Origin: DRPN01 sp964599235
GTDB lineage: Bacteria > Bacteroidota > Bacteroidia > Bacteroidales > VadinHA17
Assembly (NCBI GenBank): GCA_964599235.1
Contig: CAZRDX010000052.1
Location: forward strand, 62,001-126,000
DNA: 64,000 bases
Reading direction: 5' to 3'
The first letter of the stretch is position 1. Every line of letters begins with the position of its first letter. Under the pieces are notes generated by a model. It made no database searches and was not told the DNA's origin. It saw only the letters and a program-made list of their open reading frames with translations. Positions 7,970 through 18,901 of this stretch are shown here, in pieces. A program made the translations under genes and the position numbers.

Positions 7970-9220
7970 GTGGACCTTTTTGAAAAACTTTCGATAGACA
8001 ACACCTCCCTGGGCAAGCATCACGAATATGCCGACGGGTACATGATGTTTCCCAAGCTGGAAGGGGAGATCCAGCCCTGGATGATGTTCCGGGGCAAGCG
8101 GGTGCTCACCTGGAGCCTGAACAACTACATCGGGCTGGCCAATCATCCCGAGGTACGCAAGGTGGATGCCGAAGCGGCCCGGGAGTGGGGGCTGGCCTAT
8201 CCGATGGGAGCCCGCATGATGTCGGGCCAGACGACACAGCATGAACAGCTGGAACAGGAGCTGGCCGATTTTGTGGGCAAGGAGAGTGCTTATCTGCTCA
8301 ACTACGGTTATCAGGGCATGCTGTCGATCATCGATGCCCTGGTCGACCGCAAGGATGTGATCGTCTACGACTCGGAGTCGCATGCCTGTATCCTGGACGG
8401 TCTGCGCCTGCATATGGGCAAACGTTTCGTATACCAGCACAACGACATGGAGAATCTGGAGACCCAGCTCAGGCGGGCGGTGAAGCTGGCCGACCAGAAC
8501 GGCGGCGCCGTGCTGCTGATCACCGAGGGTGTGTTCGGCATGGCCGGCGACCTGGGACGGCTTGACAAGATCGTGGAGCTGAAGAAAAAATACAATTTCC
8601 GCATCCTGGTGGACGATGCCCACGGTTTCGGCACGATGGGCCCCGAGGGGGCCGGCACGGGCACCCACTTCGGCCAGGACGTGCAGGACGAGATCGACGT
8701 CTATTTCGCCACTTTTGCCAAGGCCATGGCCGGCATCGGCGGTTTCGTGGCCAGCACCAAAGAGGTGGTACGCTACCTGCGTTTCAATATGCGGTCGCAG
8801 ATCTTCGCCAAGTCGCTCCCTATGGCGATGGTCATCGGAGCCCGCAAGCGTCTGGAGCTGCTGAAGACACAGCCCGAACTGCGGGAAAAGCTGTGGCATA
8901 TCGTGCGACTGCTGCAGGAAGGACTGAAAGAGGCAGGGATGAACATCGGTAACACCGAGTCGCCCGTCACCCCTGTCTTCCTCGAAGGCAACGAGTTCGA
9001 AGGAGCCAACCTGGTGGTCGACCTGCGGGAGAACCACAAGGTGTTCTGTTCCATCGTCATTTACCCCGTCGTGCCGAAAGGCACCATCATGCTGCGCCTC
9101 ATCCCCACGGCCGTCCACACCGAAGAGGACGTGCGCTACACCATTGACGCCTTCAAGGCCATCAGCGACAAGCTGAAATACGGAAAATACAACAAGGAGA
9201 AGGTGGTTTTTGAACAATGA
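7970..9220 (+). CDS. PLP-dependent alpha-oxoamine synthase (serine palmitoyltransferase/KBL-like)
   Basis: The 416-residue fold-type I PLP enzyme has the marks of the alpha-oxoamine synthases: stacking His138 (SESHAC), Asp215 in VDDAHGFG, and the Schiff-base Lys251 in TFAKAMAGIGGF. Known relatives condense an acyl-thioester with an amino acid: serine palmitoyltransferase (sphingolipids), cysteate acyltransferase (sulfonolipids), 2-amino-3-ketobutyrate CoA ligase and AONS. The N-terminus (FPKLEGEIQPWMMFRGKRV) resembles a common Bacteroidota membrane-lipid clade more than KBL or BioF, so a sphingolipid or sulfonolipid first step is my inference. The start is GTG; no in-frame ATG upstream fits better. 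It is a single-gene unit with its own promoter, ended by a hairpin shared with trxB. Confidence 0.85.
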   Translation: MDLFEKLSIDNTSLGKHHEYADGYMMFPKLEGEIQPWMMFRGKRVLTWSLNNYIGLANHPEVRKVDAEAAREWGLAYPMGARMMSGQTTQHEQLEQELADFVGKESAYLLNYGYQGMLSIIDALVDRKDVIVYDSESHACILDGLRLHMGKRFVYQHNDMENLETQLRRAVKLADQNGGAVLLITEGVFGMAGDLGRLDKIVELKKKYNFRILVDDAHGFGTMGPEGAGTGTHFGQDVQDEIDVYFATFAKAMAGIGGFVASTKEVVRYLRFNMRSQIFAKSLPMAMVIGARKRLELLKTQPELREKLWHIVRLLQEGLKEAGMNIGNTESPVTPVFLEGNEFEGANLVVDLRENHKVFCSIVIYPVVPKGTIMLRLIPTAVHTEEDVRYTIDAFKAISDKLKYGKYNKEKVVFEQ

Positions 9221-9243
9221 CCACCGGACAGCTACAAAAAGAT

Positions 9244-9275
9244 AAGGGGGCTGAAATTCAGTCCCCTTTCTTTTT
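9244..9275. terminator. Bidirectional intrinsic terminator
   Basis: An 11-bp stem (AAGGGGGCTGA, loop AAT, TCAGTCCCCTT, one G-T pair) at 9244-9268 is followed by TTCTTTTT on the plus strand and preceded by an A-rich stretch serving as the T-run on the minus strand. It lies between the convergent synthase gene and trxB. Confidence 0.8.
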
Positions 9276-9291
9276 GTGGTGAGCTCTTTTC

Positions 9292-10311
9292 CTATCTGGT
9301 CTGAGCGTATTTCTCTGCCCAATAACGTTCGGCCTCGATGGCGGCCATGGCGCCCGTGCCCGCTGCGGTGATGGCCTGGCGGTAGACACGGTCCTGCACA
9401 TCGCCGCAGGCAAAGACACCCTCGACGTTGGTGCGGGTAGACCCCGGCACGGTCTTGATGTAGCCGACATCGTCCGTCTCGATGTACTCCTGGAAAATGT
9501 CGGAGTTGGGCTTATGACCTATGGCGAGGAAGAAGCCGTCGATCTTGAGTTTCACCTCCTCCTCTTCGGGGGTGCCGCGTTTCTTCACAAGGATGGCTCC
9601 TTCGACCACGCCGTCGCCGTAGAGGTCTTTGGTCTCATGCTCGAAAAGGATCTCGATGTTGGGGGTGTTCATCACGCGGTGCTGCATGATCTTCGAGGCG
9701 CGCAGATAGGGTTTGCGGACGATCATGTAGACTTTGCGTGCCAGACCGGCCAGGTAGAGGGCCTCTTCGCAGGCGGTGTCACCGCCCCCGACGACCGCCA
9801 CATCCTTGCCCTTGTAGAAAAAGCCGTCGCAGGTGGCACAGGCAGAGACACCGCTGCCGGCATATTTCTTCTCAGCCTCCAACCCCAGGTACTTGGCCGA
9901 GGCTCCCGTAGCGATGATCACCGTATCGGCTTCGATGACCTTCTTGTCATCGATGACCACTTCGTGCGGCATCTTGTCGAAATTGACGGCCGTAGCCATC
10001 CCCCAGCGGATGTCCGTGCCGAAACGTTCGGCCTGTTTCTTGAAATCTTCCATCATCTGCGGTCCACTGACCCCCTCGGGATATCCGGGGAAGTTCTCCA
10101 CATCGGTGGTCGTGGTGAGCTGTCCTCCGGGTTCCATGCCCTGGTACAGCACCGGCTCCATATTGGCACGGGCCGCGTAGATGGCAGCCGTATAACCGGC
10201 CGGACCGGATCCCAGGATGAGACATTTCACATGCTCACGCTCCTGCGGGGTCTCGTTCTTCTTCTCCTGGGGCTCATCCCCCAGGCTCTCCATAGGCTTG
10301 AAAAGGCTCAT
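9292..10311 (-). CDS. trxB: Thioredoxin-disulfide reductase
   Basis: The 339-residue flavoprotein has an FAD-binding GSGPAG (34-39), the redox-active CATC (Cys158, Cys161), the NADPH-binding GGGDTACEEA, and a C-terminal FAD motif GVFACGDVQD. It reduces thioredoxin with NADPH in the cytosol. The first ~27 residues (rich in Glu, Lys, Pro) precede the usual start HVKCLILGSGPAG and are a modest extension; the ATG at 10311 is the only good start. A minus-strand TAnnTTTG box lies 60 bp upstream. Confidence 0.96.
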   Translation of the reverse strand: MSLFKPMESLGDEPQEKKNETPQEREHVKCLILGSGPAGYTAAIYAARANMEPVLYQGMEPGGQLTTTTDVENFPGYPEGVSGPQMMEDFKKQAERFGTDIRWGMATAVNFDKMPHEVVIDDKKVIEADTVIIATGASAKYLGLEAEKKYAGSGVSACATCDGFFYKGKDVAVVGGGDTACEEALYLAGLARKVYMIVRKPYLRASKIMQHRVMNTPNIEILFEHETKDLYGDGVVEGAILVKKRGTPEEEEVKLKIDGFFLAIGHKPNSDIFQEYIETDDVGYIKTVPGSTRTNVEGVFACGDVQDRVYRQAITAAGTGAMAAIEAERYWAEKYAQTR

Positions 10312-10370
10312 AATTCTATCAGTTTTGGGTTTATATCTTCTTTCCGTTCGACATCAGCTCATTGCCGGCG

Positions 10371-10378
10371 CAAAAATA
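10371..10378 (-). promoter_or_regulatory. Predicted -7 box for trxB
   Basis: The minus strand reads TATTTTTG, an exact TAnnTTTG match, 60 bp upstream of the trxB ATG in the space divergent from the tRNA gene. No TTTG -33 element is evident at the expected distance. Confidence 0.5.
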
Positions 10379-10442
10379 GCACATCCCACCGGATTTGGCC
10401 CTCCCCTATCAATATCCATACCATTTTTTGGAAGCTGAAACT

Positions 10443-10473
10443 TTTGCAGATTCAAAAGGGTTGATTATTTTTG
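10443..10473 (+). promoter_or_regulatory. Predicted promoter of the tRNA-Pro gene
   Basis: TTTG (10443-10446), a 19-bp spacer and TATTTTTG (10466-10473) fit the Bacteroidota TTTG-N19-TAnnTTTG consensus exactly. The tRNA begins 36 bp after the -7 box. This is the best-matching promoter in the window. Confidence 0.8.
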
Positions 10474-10508
10474 CACTCGCCTTTCGGTACAAGAGAGGCA
10501 TTGGCGTT

Positions 10509-10583
10509 CGGGATGTAGCTCAGCCAGGTTAGAGTACACGTCTGGGGGGCGTGGGGTCGCGAGTTCGAATCTCGCCATCCCGA
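10509..10583 (+). tRNA. tRNA-Pro (anticodon GGG)
   Basis: The 75-nt cloverleaf has acceptor CGGGATG pairing with CATCCCG, D-stem GCTC/GAGT, anticodon stem CACGT/GCGTG with loop CTGGGGG (anticodon GGG at 10544-10546), T-stem GCGAG/CTCGC with loop TTCGAAT, and discriminator A. CCA is not encoded. It stands alone between a consensus promoter and an intrinsic terminator, so it is a single-gene transcription unit. Confidence 0.96.
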
Positions 10584-10586
10584 CAG

Positions 10587-10620
10587 AAAAAGAGGCCGTG
10601 CACGGCCTCTTTTTCTTTTT
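10587..10620 (+). terminator. Intrinsic terminator after tRNA-Pro
   Basis: AGAGGCCGTG/CACGGCCTCT (10591-10610) is a perfect inverted repeat, flanked by an A-run and followed by TTTTCTTTTT. It starts a few bases after the tRNA discriminator base. Confidence 0.88.
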
Positions 10621-10725
10621 CTTTTTGCAAGATCCGTGACAAAATGGCAATTTTTTAAAACATCTCCCCGACATCAAGGATGTCAGGTAAAAATCATCTA
10701 TCTTAGCAGGAGATACCTTCTTTTC

Positions 10726-11922
10726 ATGGTTATGGATTCGCATCCTGCAGGGACCTCATCTTTTTTTCTTTTCAGTTTCAGGACTTTCCTGCTCTTAGTG
10801 TTTCTTTTCGCAGCGGGTTGTCGCGGTCAGGGGCAGAAGAGCACTCCCGCCATTCGCGAGGGTACGGAGCTGTGTGTGGGCAACTATCTGACCGAAGAAG
10901 AGGCCCGCCGGAAGCTGGAAGAGTACGGCACCACGTACCATACGGCTGCGGAGTGGCAGGAACGGGCGGGACGTATCCGCCGGAACATTGTGGAAGGAAG
11001 CGGCATCGACTCACTTCTTGCAGCCAAACGACATCTGCAGATCAGGGTGATACACGGTGCCCTGCACAGGATGAACGGCTATACCGTGGAGAACCTCGCC
11101 CTGGAGGTGATGCCAGGTTATCGCATCTGCGGCAATCTCTACCTTCCCGACCCTCTTCCCGGGAAGGTGCCGGTGATCCTCAACCCGCATGGTCACTGGT
11201 TCAGGCCGGAGGATTACGGGCGTTTCCGTCCGGACATGCAGTACCGTTGTGCCACCTTCGCCCGGATGGGTGCCGCGGCTTTCACGTGGGACATGTACGG
11301 CACGGGCGAGGACCGTCAACACCGGCATCACGACCCCAAGGCCCTGAGGATGCAGCTCTTCAACAGCATCCGGGTGCTGGACTATCTCTGTTCCCAGCCA
11401 TGGGCCGACACCGGCCGCATCGCTGTCACGGGAGCATCGGGAGGGGGCACGCAGACTTTCCTGCTGGCAGCCGTCGACCCGCGCATCGACGTGTCGGCAC
11501 CGGTGGTGATGGTCTCGGCCCATTTCTTTGGCGGATGTGTCTGCGAAAGCGGGATGCCCATCCACAAATACCATGGGTTTGAAACCAACAATGTGGAGAT
11601 CGCCGCCGTCGTCGCCCCCAAACCCCTGCTGCTGGTAAGCGACGGCAAGGACTGGACCCGCAACGTACCCCGCGTGGAATATCCGTACATCAGGCGTATC
11701 TACCGCCTTTTCGGTGCCGAAGAACAGGTTCGGAACGCCCATTTCCCCAAGGAAGGCCACGACTACGGTCCTTCCAAGCGACAGGCCGTATACCCTTTCC
11801 TTGCCCGGTATCTCCGGCTGGATACGGCCGGTATCCGCGAAGACGATGTGATCTTGCTCGACACCACCGCCCTGAAAGTATTCCCAGACAGCATGCTGGT
11901 ACCAGATCCGATGAACCGGTAA
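10726..11922 (+). CDS. Alpha/beta-hydrolase lipoprotein, acetyl xylan esterase-like
   Basis: From the ATG at 10726 the product is 398 residues. This start is preferred because AGGAGA sits 12 nt upstream and it opens a signal peptide (FRTFLLLVFLFAAGC) with a lipobox; an upstream in-frame ATG at 10636 would add 30 non-signal residues from the tRNA-terminator region. The core is an alpha/beta hydrolase: oxyanion-side NPHGHW, nucleophile motif GASGGGTQT, and a late GHDYG supplying the histidine. The closest family I recognise is acetyl xylan esterase/dienelactone hydrolase-like enzymes. It is likely an envelope esterase; the substrate is unknown. A perfect hairpin covers its stop codon. Confidence 0.8.
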   Translation: MVMDSHPAGTSSFFLFSFRTFLLLVFLFAAGCRGQGQKSTPAIREGTELCVGNYLTEEEARRKLEEYGTTYHTAAEWQERAGRIRRNIVEGSGIDSLLAAKRHLQIRVIHGALHRMNGYTVENLALEVMPGYRICGNLYLPDPLPGKVPVILNPHGHWFRPEDYGRFRPDMQYRCATFARMGAAAFTWDMYGTGEDRQHRHHDPKALRMQLFNSIRVLDYLCSQPWADTGRIAVTGASGGGTQTFLLAAVDPRIDVSAPVVMVSAHFFGGCVCESGMPIHKYHGFETNNVEIAAVVAPKPLLLVSDGKDWTRNVPRVEYPYIRRIYRLFGAEEQVRNAHFPKEGHDYGPSKRQAVYPFLARYLRLDTAGIREDDVILLDTTALKVFPDSMLVPDPMNR

Positions 11923-11935
11923 GTTTCCTTACCGG
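11916..11935. repeat. Perfect 8-bp hairpin over the hydrolase stop codon
   Basis: CCGGTAAG-TTTC-CTTACCGG forms a perfect stem-loop that contains the TAA stop (11920-11922). No T-run follows, so it is more likely an mRNA 3'-end stabiliser or a weak terminator than a classical terminator. Confidence 0.5.
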
Positions 11936-12108
11936 AGTTCCGGCATTCATTTCACAAGAAGTTGTCAGGTTTTCTTTTGATCAGTGAGCAAAAAGTCACC
12001 GGAAGGGTTTCTTCCGTAACGATCTACTTTTCGGAAAGATTGCGTTCGCTTTTAGTAACCGGATTCCGGGATGAGATCTCTCAGATACTCCGGATCGTAT
12101 AAAGAAGG

Positions 12109-14748
<2,640 letters not shown>

Positions 14749-14840
14749 ATCTGTCTGTTTTTCTATCTTTTGTTAACCCCCATTTCATCCTTTTTTCAGC
14801 TCATTCCGTCAAAAAGCTTGTAAAATTAGTTTATTTCGCT

Positions 14841-14860
14841 TACTTTTGCTGTTAATTTTG
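14841..14860 (+). promoter_or_regulatory. Predicted promoter of the M23 peptidase gene (two -7 boxes)
   Basis: TACTTTTG (14841-14848) and TAATTTTG (14853-14860) both match TAnnTTTG and lie 12 bp apart, 28 and 16 bp upstream of the ATG. A CTTG at 14817-14820 is spaced 20 bp from the first box. Confidence 0.5.
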
Positions 14861-14876
14861 TGAAAAACTTCGCCGA

Positions 14877-15848
14877 ATGGGCAAGGCCAAATATCGTTTC
14901 AATCCGGAGACATTACAATACGACCGGATCGAACACACTTTCGGACAAAAGCTCACCAGGTTCTTCATCTACTTCTTTGCCAGTATTTTCCTGGCGGGGC
15001 TTTATCTGGGTGTTCTCTCCTATTTCTTTGACTCACCCAAGGAGAAGAAGCTCAAGCGGGAGCTGTCGGAGATGCGTTCGCAGTATGAGCTGCTGAACAA
15101 AAGGCTGGACCAGCTGAGTGCGGTATTGCAGGATCTGCAGCTGCGGGATGACAATCTGTACCGCACCATTTTCGAGGCCGATCCGATTCCCAGCACCATC
15201 CGCAAGGGAGGGTTCGGCGGGGTGAACAAATACTCCGATCTGGAAGGGTATGCCAACTCCGACATCATCATCAATACGGCCAAGAAACTGGACATCCTCA
15301 CCCGTCAGGCTTACATCCAGAGCAAGTCGTACGACGAGCTGATCAAGCTGGCCACCAACAAGGAAAAGATGCTGAAATGCATCCCGGCCATCCAGCCCAT
15401 ATCGAACAAGGATCTTCGCCGTGTGGCTTCCGGGTGGGGATGGCGGATCCATCCCATTTACAAGATCCGCAAGTTCCATTATGGCATTGACTTCACCGCT
15501 CCCAAGGGCACGCCTGTCTATGCCACGGGTGACGGTGTGGTGAAGCGCATCAAACGCTCACGCCGTGGTTACGGTAATGAGATCATCATCGACCACGGCT
15601 TCGGCTATGAGACGGTTTATGCCCACCTGAGCGGCTTCAACGTAAAACGGGGACAGAAGGTCAAGCGTGGCGACGTGATCGGCTTTGTGGGCAACAGCGG
15701 TCTCTCCACCGGCCCCCACCTGCACTACGCCGTCATGCTCCACGGCAAGTATGTCAACCCCATCAATTACTTCTACAACGACCTGACGGCAGAGGAGTAC
15801 GAAAAGATGATCGAACTGGCCAACAACTCGGGACAGTCGCTCGACTGA
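14877..15848 (+). CDS. M23 family metallopeptidase (membrane-anchored)
   Basis: The 323-residue protein has one N-terminal transmembrane segment (about 28-50), a coiled-coil stretch (55-95) and a C-terminal LytM/M23 domain with zinc ligands His201 and Asp205 (HYGID) and His281/His283 (HLHY). By family it is a peptidoglycan endopeptidase or an activator of one, acting in the periplasm. The N-terminal GKAKYRFNPETLQYD is common in Bacteroidota members. It is divergent from alaS and has two promoter-like boxes upstream. Confidence 0.92.
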   Translation: MGKAKYRFNPETLQYDRIEHTFGQKLTRFFIYFFASIFLAGLYLGVLSYFFDSPKEKKLKRELSEMRSQYELLNKRLDQLSAVLQDLQLRDDNLYRTIFEADPIPSTIRKGGFGGVNKYSDLEGYANSDIIINTAKKLDILTRQAYIQSKSYDELIKLATNKEKMLKCIPAIQPISNKDLRRVASGWGWRIHPIYKIRKFHYGIDFTAPKGTPVYATGDGVVKRIKRSRRGYGNEIIIDHGFGYETVYAHLSGFNVKRGQKVKRGDVIGFVGNSGLSTGPHLHYAVMLHGKYVNPINYFYNDLTAEEYEKMIELANNSGQSLD

Positions 15849-15894
15849 CCGGGGTTGCATCTTCATCATCCGGCCGGCCCAACAACCGGAACAC

Positions 15895-17368
15895 ATGAAC
15901 CCTGGGCGGCAAACTCTTTTCTCCGTCATTTTCTTTGCAGGGTCTTTCTTTTTCATCCCGGGACACAGGCTCAACCTCCTGCTCCACCTGACCGTGTGGA
16001 GATCCTGACAGGCACCTTTCGCGGCAACGACCTGCGTATTATGGCGAAGGCAAGCCGCAGGGGCTGGACATCCTTTGGAAGCTCCATCTGGGTAAAGGGC
16101 GCACGGTGATCTCCCACAAGCTGGGCGAACGCATCTGGGCGGGAGTCGGCTGGACGGAACAGCCGCTGCTGATGCGTGAAGGATCACGTCTGTTCCTCAT
16201 CCAGGGAGCTTACGACCATCACCTGAAGAAGATCGACGACGCCACCAGCAAGGTGGTGTGGCAATACCTTTTTGATGATGTGGTGAAGGGCACGGGTACA
16301 CTCTGGCGCAACCTCCATCCCCCCGAAGAAGCTTTTCTCATTCTCCAGGGCAGTCGTCTGGGCACTCAACATTACATGGATGCTCCGTATATCCCCAGCT
16401 TCCGGGCCATCCCGCTGCTCACGGGGCGTAAGCTGTGGCATCTCGACAGCAAGTGGACCCACAGTAACAGCCGCGATGTGTACGGTTCCGCGCTCGTGGT
16501 GAATGATACGGCCTACCTCGGACTGGAGAACTCGTTCTTCACTGTGTTCGACCCCTCCTCCGCATACGCCACCGTGCGCGACAGCATGCTGCAACCCCAT
16601 ATCATCCGGGAGATCAGACTGTACCATCCGGAAGATGTGGGAAGACACCGCTACAATGTGGTGACCGAGTCCTCCCCTTCCCGGCTGGGACAGTCGATCT
16701 TCATCACGTCGGGATCGGGTCACGTGTTCCGTTACAACATGGACCGGGGGAAGCTGGACTGGGATTTCCACATCGGATCCGACATGGACGGTTCGCCGGT
16801 GGTGAGCCGTGACAGCTGCATCCTCGTACCGGTCGAGAAACAATACATCCCCGGCCTCGGGGGATTGTTCAAGCTCGACCCGCGACGTTCACCCGATGCT
16901 GCCGTGGTGTGGTATTTCCCCACGGGCAACGACAGTGTAGGCAGCTGGGAAGGGGGTATCACCGTCACGGCGGCCACCAACGATCATGCCCCTGCGCCGG
17001 GCCAGCCGCCCCTTGCGGCTTTCTCCGCCATCGACGGTTATCTTTACCTGGTACACTCCGATTCCCTCCAACCGGACACGCTGGTCCCCGGCCCCGATTC
17101 TCTGCAACGCTACTCCACCCCGGTCCTTCTGGACAAATACCGCCTAGGTCTCTCCATCTCTTCGCCTGTGATCGTGGGCCGCTATCATGTCGCCGCAGGC
17201 TACCATGGCCTTTACCTCTTTCGTATCGTTGTCGATAAAAAGAATATCTTCCTCAGGAAAGAAGCTCACTTCCCTACCCCCTTCGAGGCCACCCCCATCG
17301 TCTGGCAGGGACGCATCTACATCGCCTCCCGCAACGGCTATCTATATTGTTTTGGAAAACAACCATGA
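15895..17368 (+). pseudogene. PQQ-like beta-propeller exported protein, interrupted by two frameshifts
   Basis: Coding signal runs through three frames. Frame 1 starts at ATG 15895 with a signal peptide (MNPGRQTLFSVIFFAG, then SFFFIPG). Near 15958-15963 (CCCGGGA run) the sense moves to another frame: TQAQPPAPPDRVEILTG, then TFRGNDLR. Near 16035-16040 it moves again to YYGEGKPQGLDILWKLHLG, which stays open for 420 further codons to the stop at 17368. Each change is explained by one missing base. The body has repeated propeller-like strands (GSRLFLIQGAYDHHLKKID, GRIYIASRNGYLYCFG) as in PQQ-like outer-membrane or periplasmic proteins. It may be a true pseudogene or an intact ~490-residue gene with assembly indels. 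The GTG at 16106 is not a credible start. Confidence 0.8.
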
Positions 17369-17430
17369 ACCTATGGATATCTGAAGTAAATTTCCTATCT
17401 TGTAGAGCCCTTTCCAAAACATTCTGACCC

Positions 17431-17766
17431 GTGCCTTACAAGGAAAAAAAAGTAGAACGATTGTATTATTCGATCGGGGAGGTCGCCGAGATGTTCAATG
17501 TCAACACCTCTCTGATACGATACTGGGAAAAAGAGTTCGACATCATCCGTCCCAAGAAGAACAAAAAGGGAAACAGGCTCTTTACACAGAAGGATATCGA
17601 GAATTTCCACATCATTTACCATCTGGTCAAGGAACGGGGGATGACCCTCAAGGGTGCCCGCAAGAAGCTTCGCGAGAACAGGCAGGAAACGCTTGACAAC
17701 TTCGAGATCGTCCGGTTGCTTCAGAACATCCGTAAGATGCTGGTGGAGATCCGCGATCAGATGTGA
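17431..17766 (+). CDS. MerR family transcriptional regulator
   Basis: The 111-residue protein has a MerR winged helix-turn-helix (YYSIGEVAEMFNVNTSLIRYW, within residues 11-31) and a short C-terminal helix. There is no effector domain, as in the small one-domain Bacteroidota MerR proteins often found beside M23 peptidase genes. The start is GTG at 17431; there is no in-frame ATG before the domain. It sits 62 bp after the propeller gene and 35 bp before the Nif3-like gene. Target genes cannot be inferred. Confidence 0.9.
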   Translation: MPYKEKKVERLYYSIGEVAEMFNVNTSLIRYWEKEFDIIRPKKNKKGNRLFTQKDIENFHIIYHLVKERGMTLKGARKKLRENRQETLDNFEIVRLLQNIRKMLVEIRDQM

Positions 17767-17801
17767 TATCCTTGCAACAGATAAGATAAAGAACGGAACA
17801 T

Positions 17802-18899
17802 ATGGCTACAGTGCAGGAGGTCGTATCGTATCTCAACGGCATCGCGCCCCTGGCCTGGCAGGAGTCGTACGACAACTCGGGGCTGTTGGTAGGCGATCCT
17901 GAGGGTGAGGTGACCACTGTCGTGATCACGGTGGATGTCACGGAAGAGGTGGTGGCCGAGGCGGTCCGGCTGGGAGCCCAGTTGATCGTGGCCCATCATC
18001 CCATCATCTTCAAAGGGCTGAAAAAGCTGACCGGCGAGACGTATGCGGAACGGACGGTGCTGGCGGCCGTCAGGGCCGGCACAGCCATCTATGCCGGTCA
18101 TACCAACTTTGACAGCCTTCACGGAGGAGTAAGCACCCGCATGGCACAATGGCTGGGGTTACAGGACATTCGTCTTCTGGCAGAGCGACGCGGCACCCTC
18201 CGCAAGCTGGTCACATTTGTTCCGCACGATCATGCGGAGCGGGTCCGGCAGGCCCTCTGGGATGCCGGCGCCGGCACCCTCGGCGGATACGACCGGACCA
18301 GCTTCAACGTGCGGGGTGAGGGGACCTTCCGCGGCAACGAGAACACCCATCCTTTTGTGGGAGAACCGGGTCTCCTCCACACCGAACCCGAGACCCGCAT
18401 CGAGACCATCTTCCCCGCCCATCTGGAAAGCCGGGTCATTGCCGCCCTGCTGGAAGCGCATCCTTACGAAGAACCCGCCTACGACATCTATGCCCTTGAG
18501 AACAGCACCCCCACAAACGGTACCGGCGCCCTCGGCACCCTCCCGCAACCCATGACAGAAGAGGCTTTCCTGCAACAACTCAAGGAACGTTTCCGGACCC
18601 GTTGCGTGCGCCACTCCCCGCTGACGGGGAGACCTGTCCGACGGGTGGCCGTATGCGGAGGAACCTGCAGCTTCCTCCTCCCGGAAGCCATACGGCAACA
18701 GGCCGATGTCTTCGTCACAGCCGACGTCAAATACCACGAGTTCTTCGATGCCGACGGAAGGATCCTCCTCGCCGACATCGGACACTATGAAAGTGAACAG
18801 GTTATCAAAGAAGTGTTCCATGAACTCCTTTCGAAAAAATTCCCTAACTTTGCACTTCATTTTTCAAAAAGCATCACGAATCCGATAAACTATTTGTAA
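17802..18899 (+). CDS. Nif3-like dinuclear metal-centre hexameric protein
   Basis: The 365-residue protein belongs to the Nif3/YqfO (GTP cyclohydrolase I type 2 homologue) family. Metal ligands are visible: HHPIIF (His65, His66), HTNFDS (His100, Asp104) and the C-terminal DIGHYESE. The middle region (about 130-230) is the PII-like insert of the long YqfO form. The family's physiological role is unresolved; roles in metal handling or NAD metabolism have been proposed. It is followed after 2 bp by the zinc-ribbon gene, a conserved Bacteroidota pair. Confidence 0.92.
   Translation: MATVQEVVSYLNGIAPLAWQESYDNSGLLVGDPEGEVTTVVITVDVTEEVVAEAVRLGAQLIVAHHPIIFKGLKKLTGETYAERTVLAAVRAGTAIYAGHTNFDSLHGGVSTRMAQWLGLQDIRLLAERRGTLRKLVTFVPHDHAERVRQALWDAGAGTLGGYDRTSFNVRGEGTFRGNENTHPFVGEPGLLHTEPETRIETIFPAHLESRVIAALLEAHPYEEPAYDIYALENSTPTNGTGALGTLPQPMTEEAFLQQLKERFRTRCVRHSPLTGRPVRRVAVCGGTCSFLLPEAIRQQADVFVTADVKYHEFFDADGRILLADIGHYESEQVIKEVFHELLSKKFPNFALHFSKSITNPINYL
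18845..18852 (+). promoter_or_regulatory. Possible internal promoter for the zinc-ribbon gene
   Basis: TAACTTTG matches the TAnnTTTG box and lies inside the last codons of the Nif3-like gene, 49 bp upstream of the next ATG. The surrounding bases are AT-rich compared with the coding region. No clear -33 partner is seen. Confidence 0.35.
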
Positions 18900-18901
18900 C
18901 G

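Noticed and set aside
16106..17368. GTG at 16106 as the start of the propeller gene
   Set aside because: Clear coding sense (YYGEGKPQGLDILW) continues upstream in the same frame, and a signal peptide is found in another frame, so the gene starts earlier and is frameshifted.
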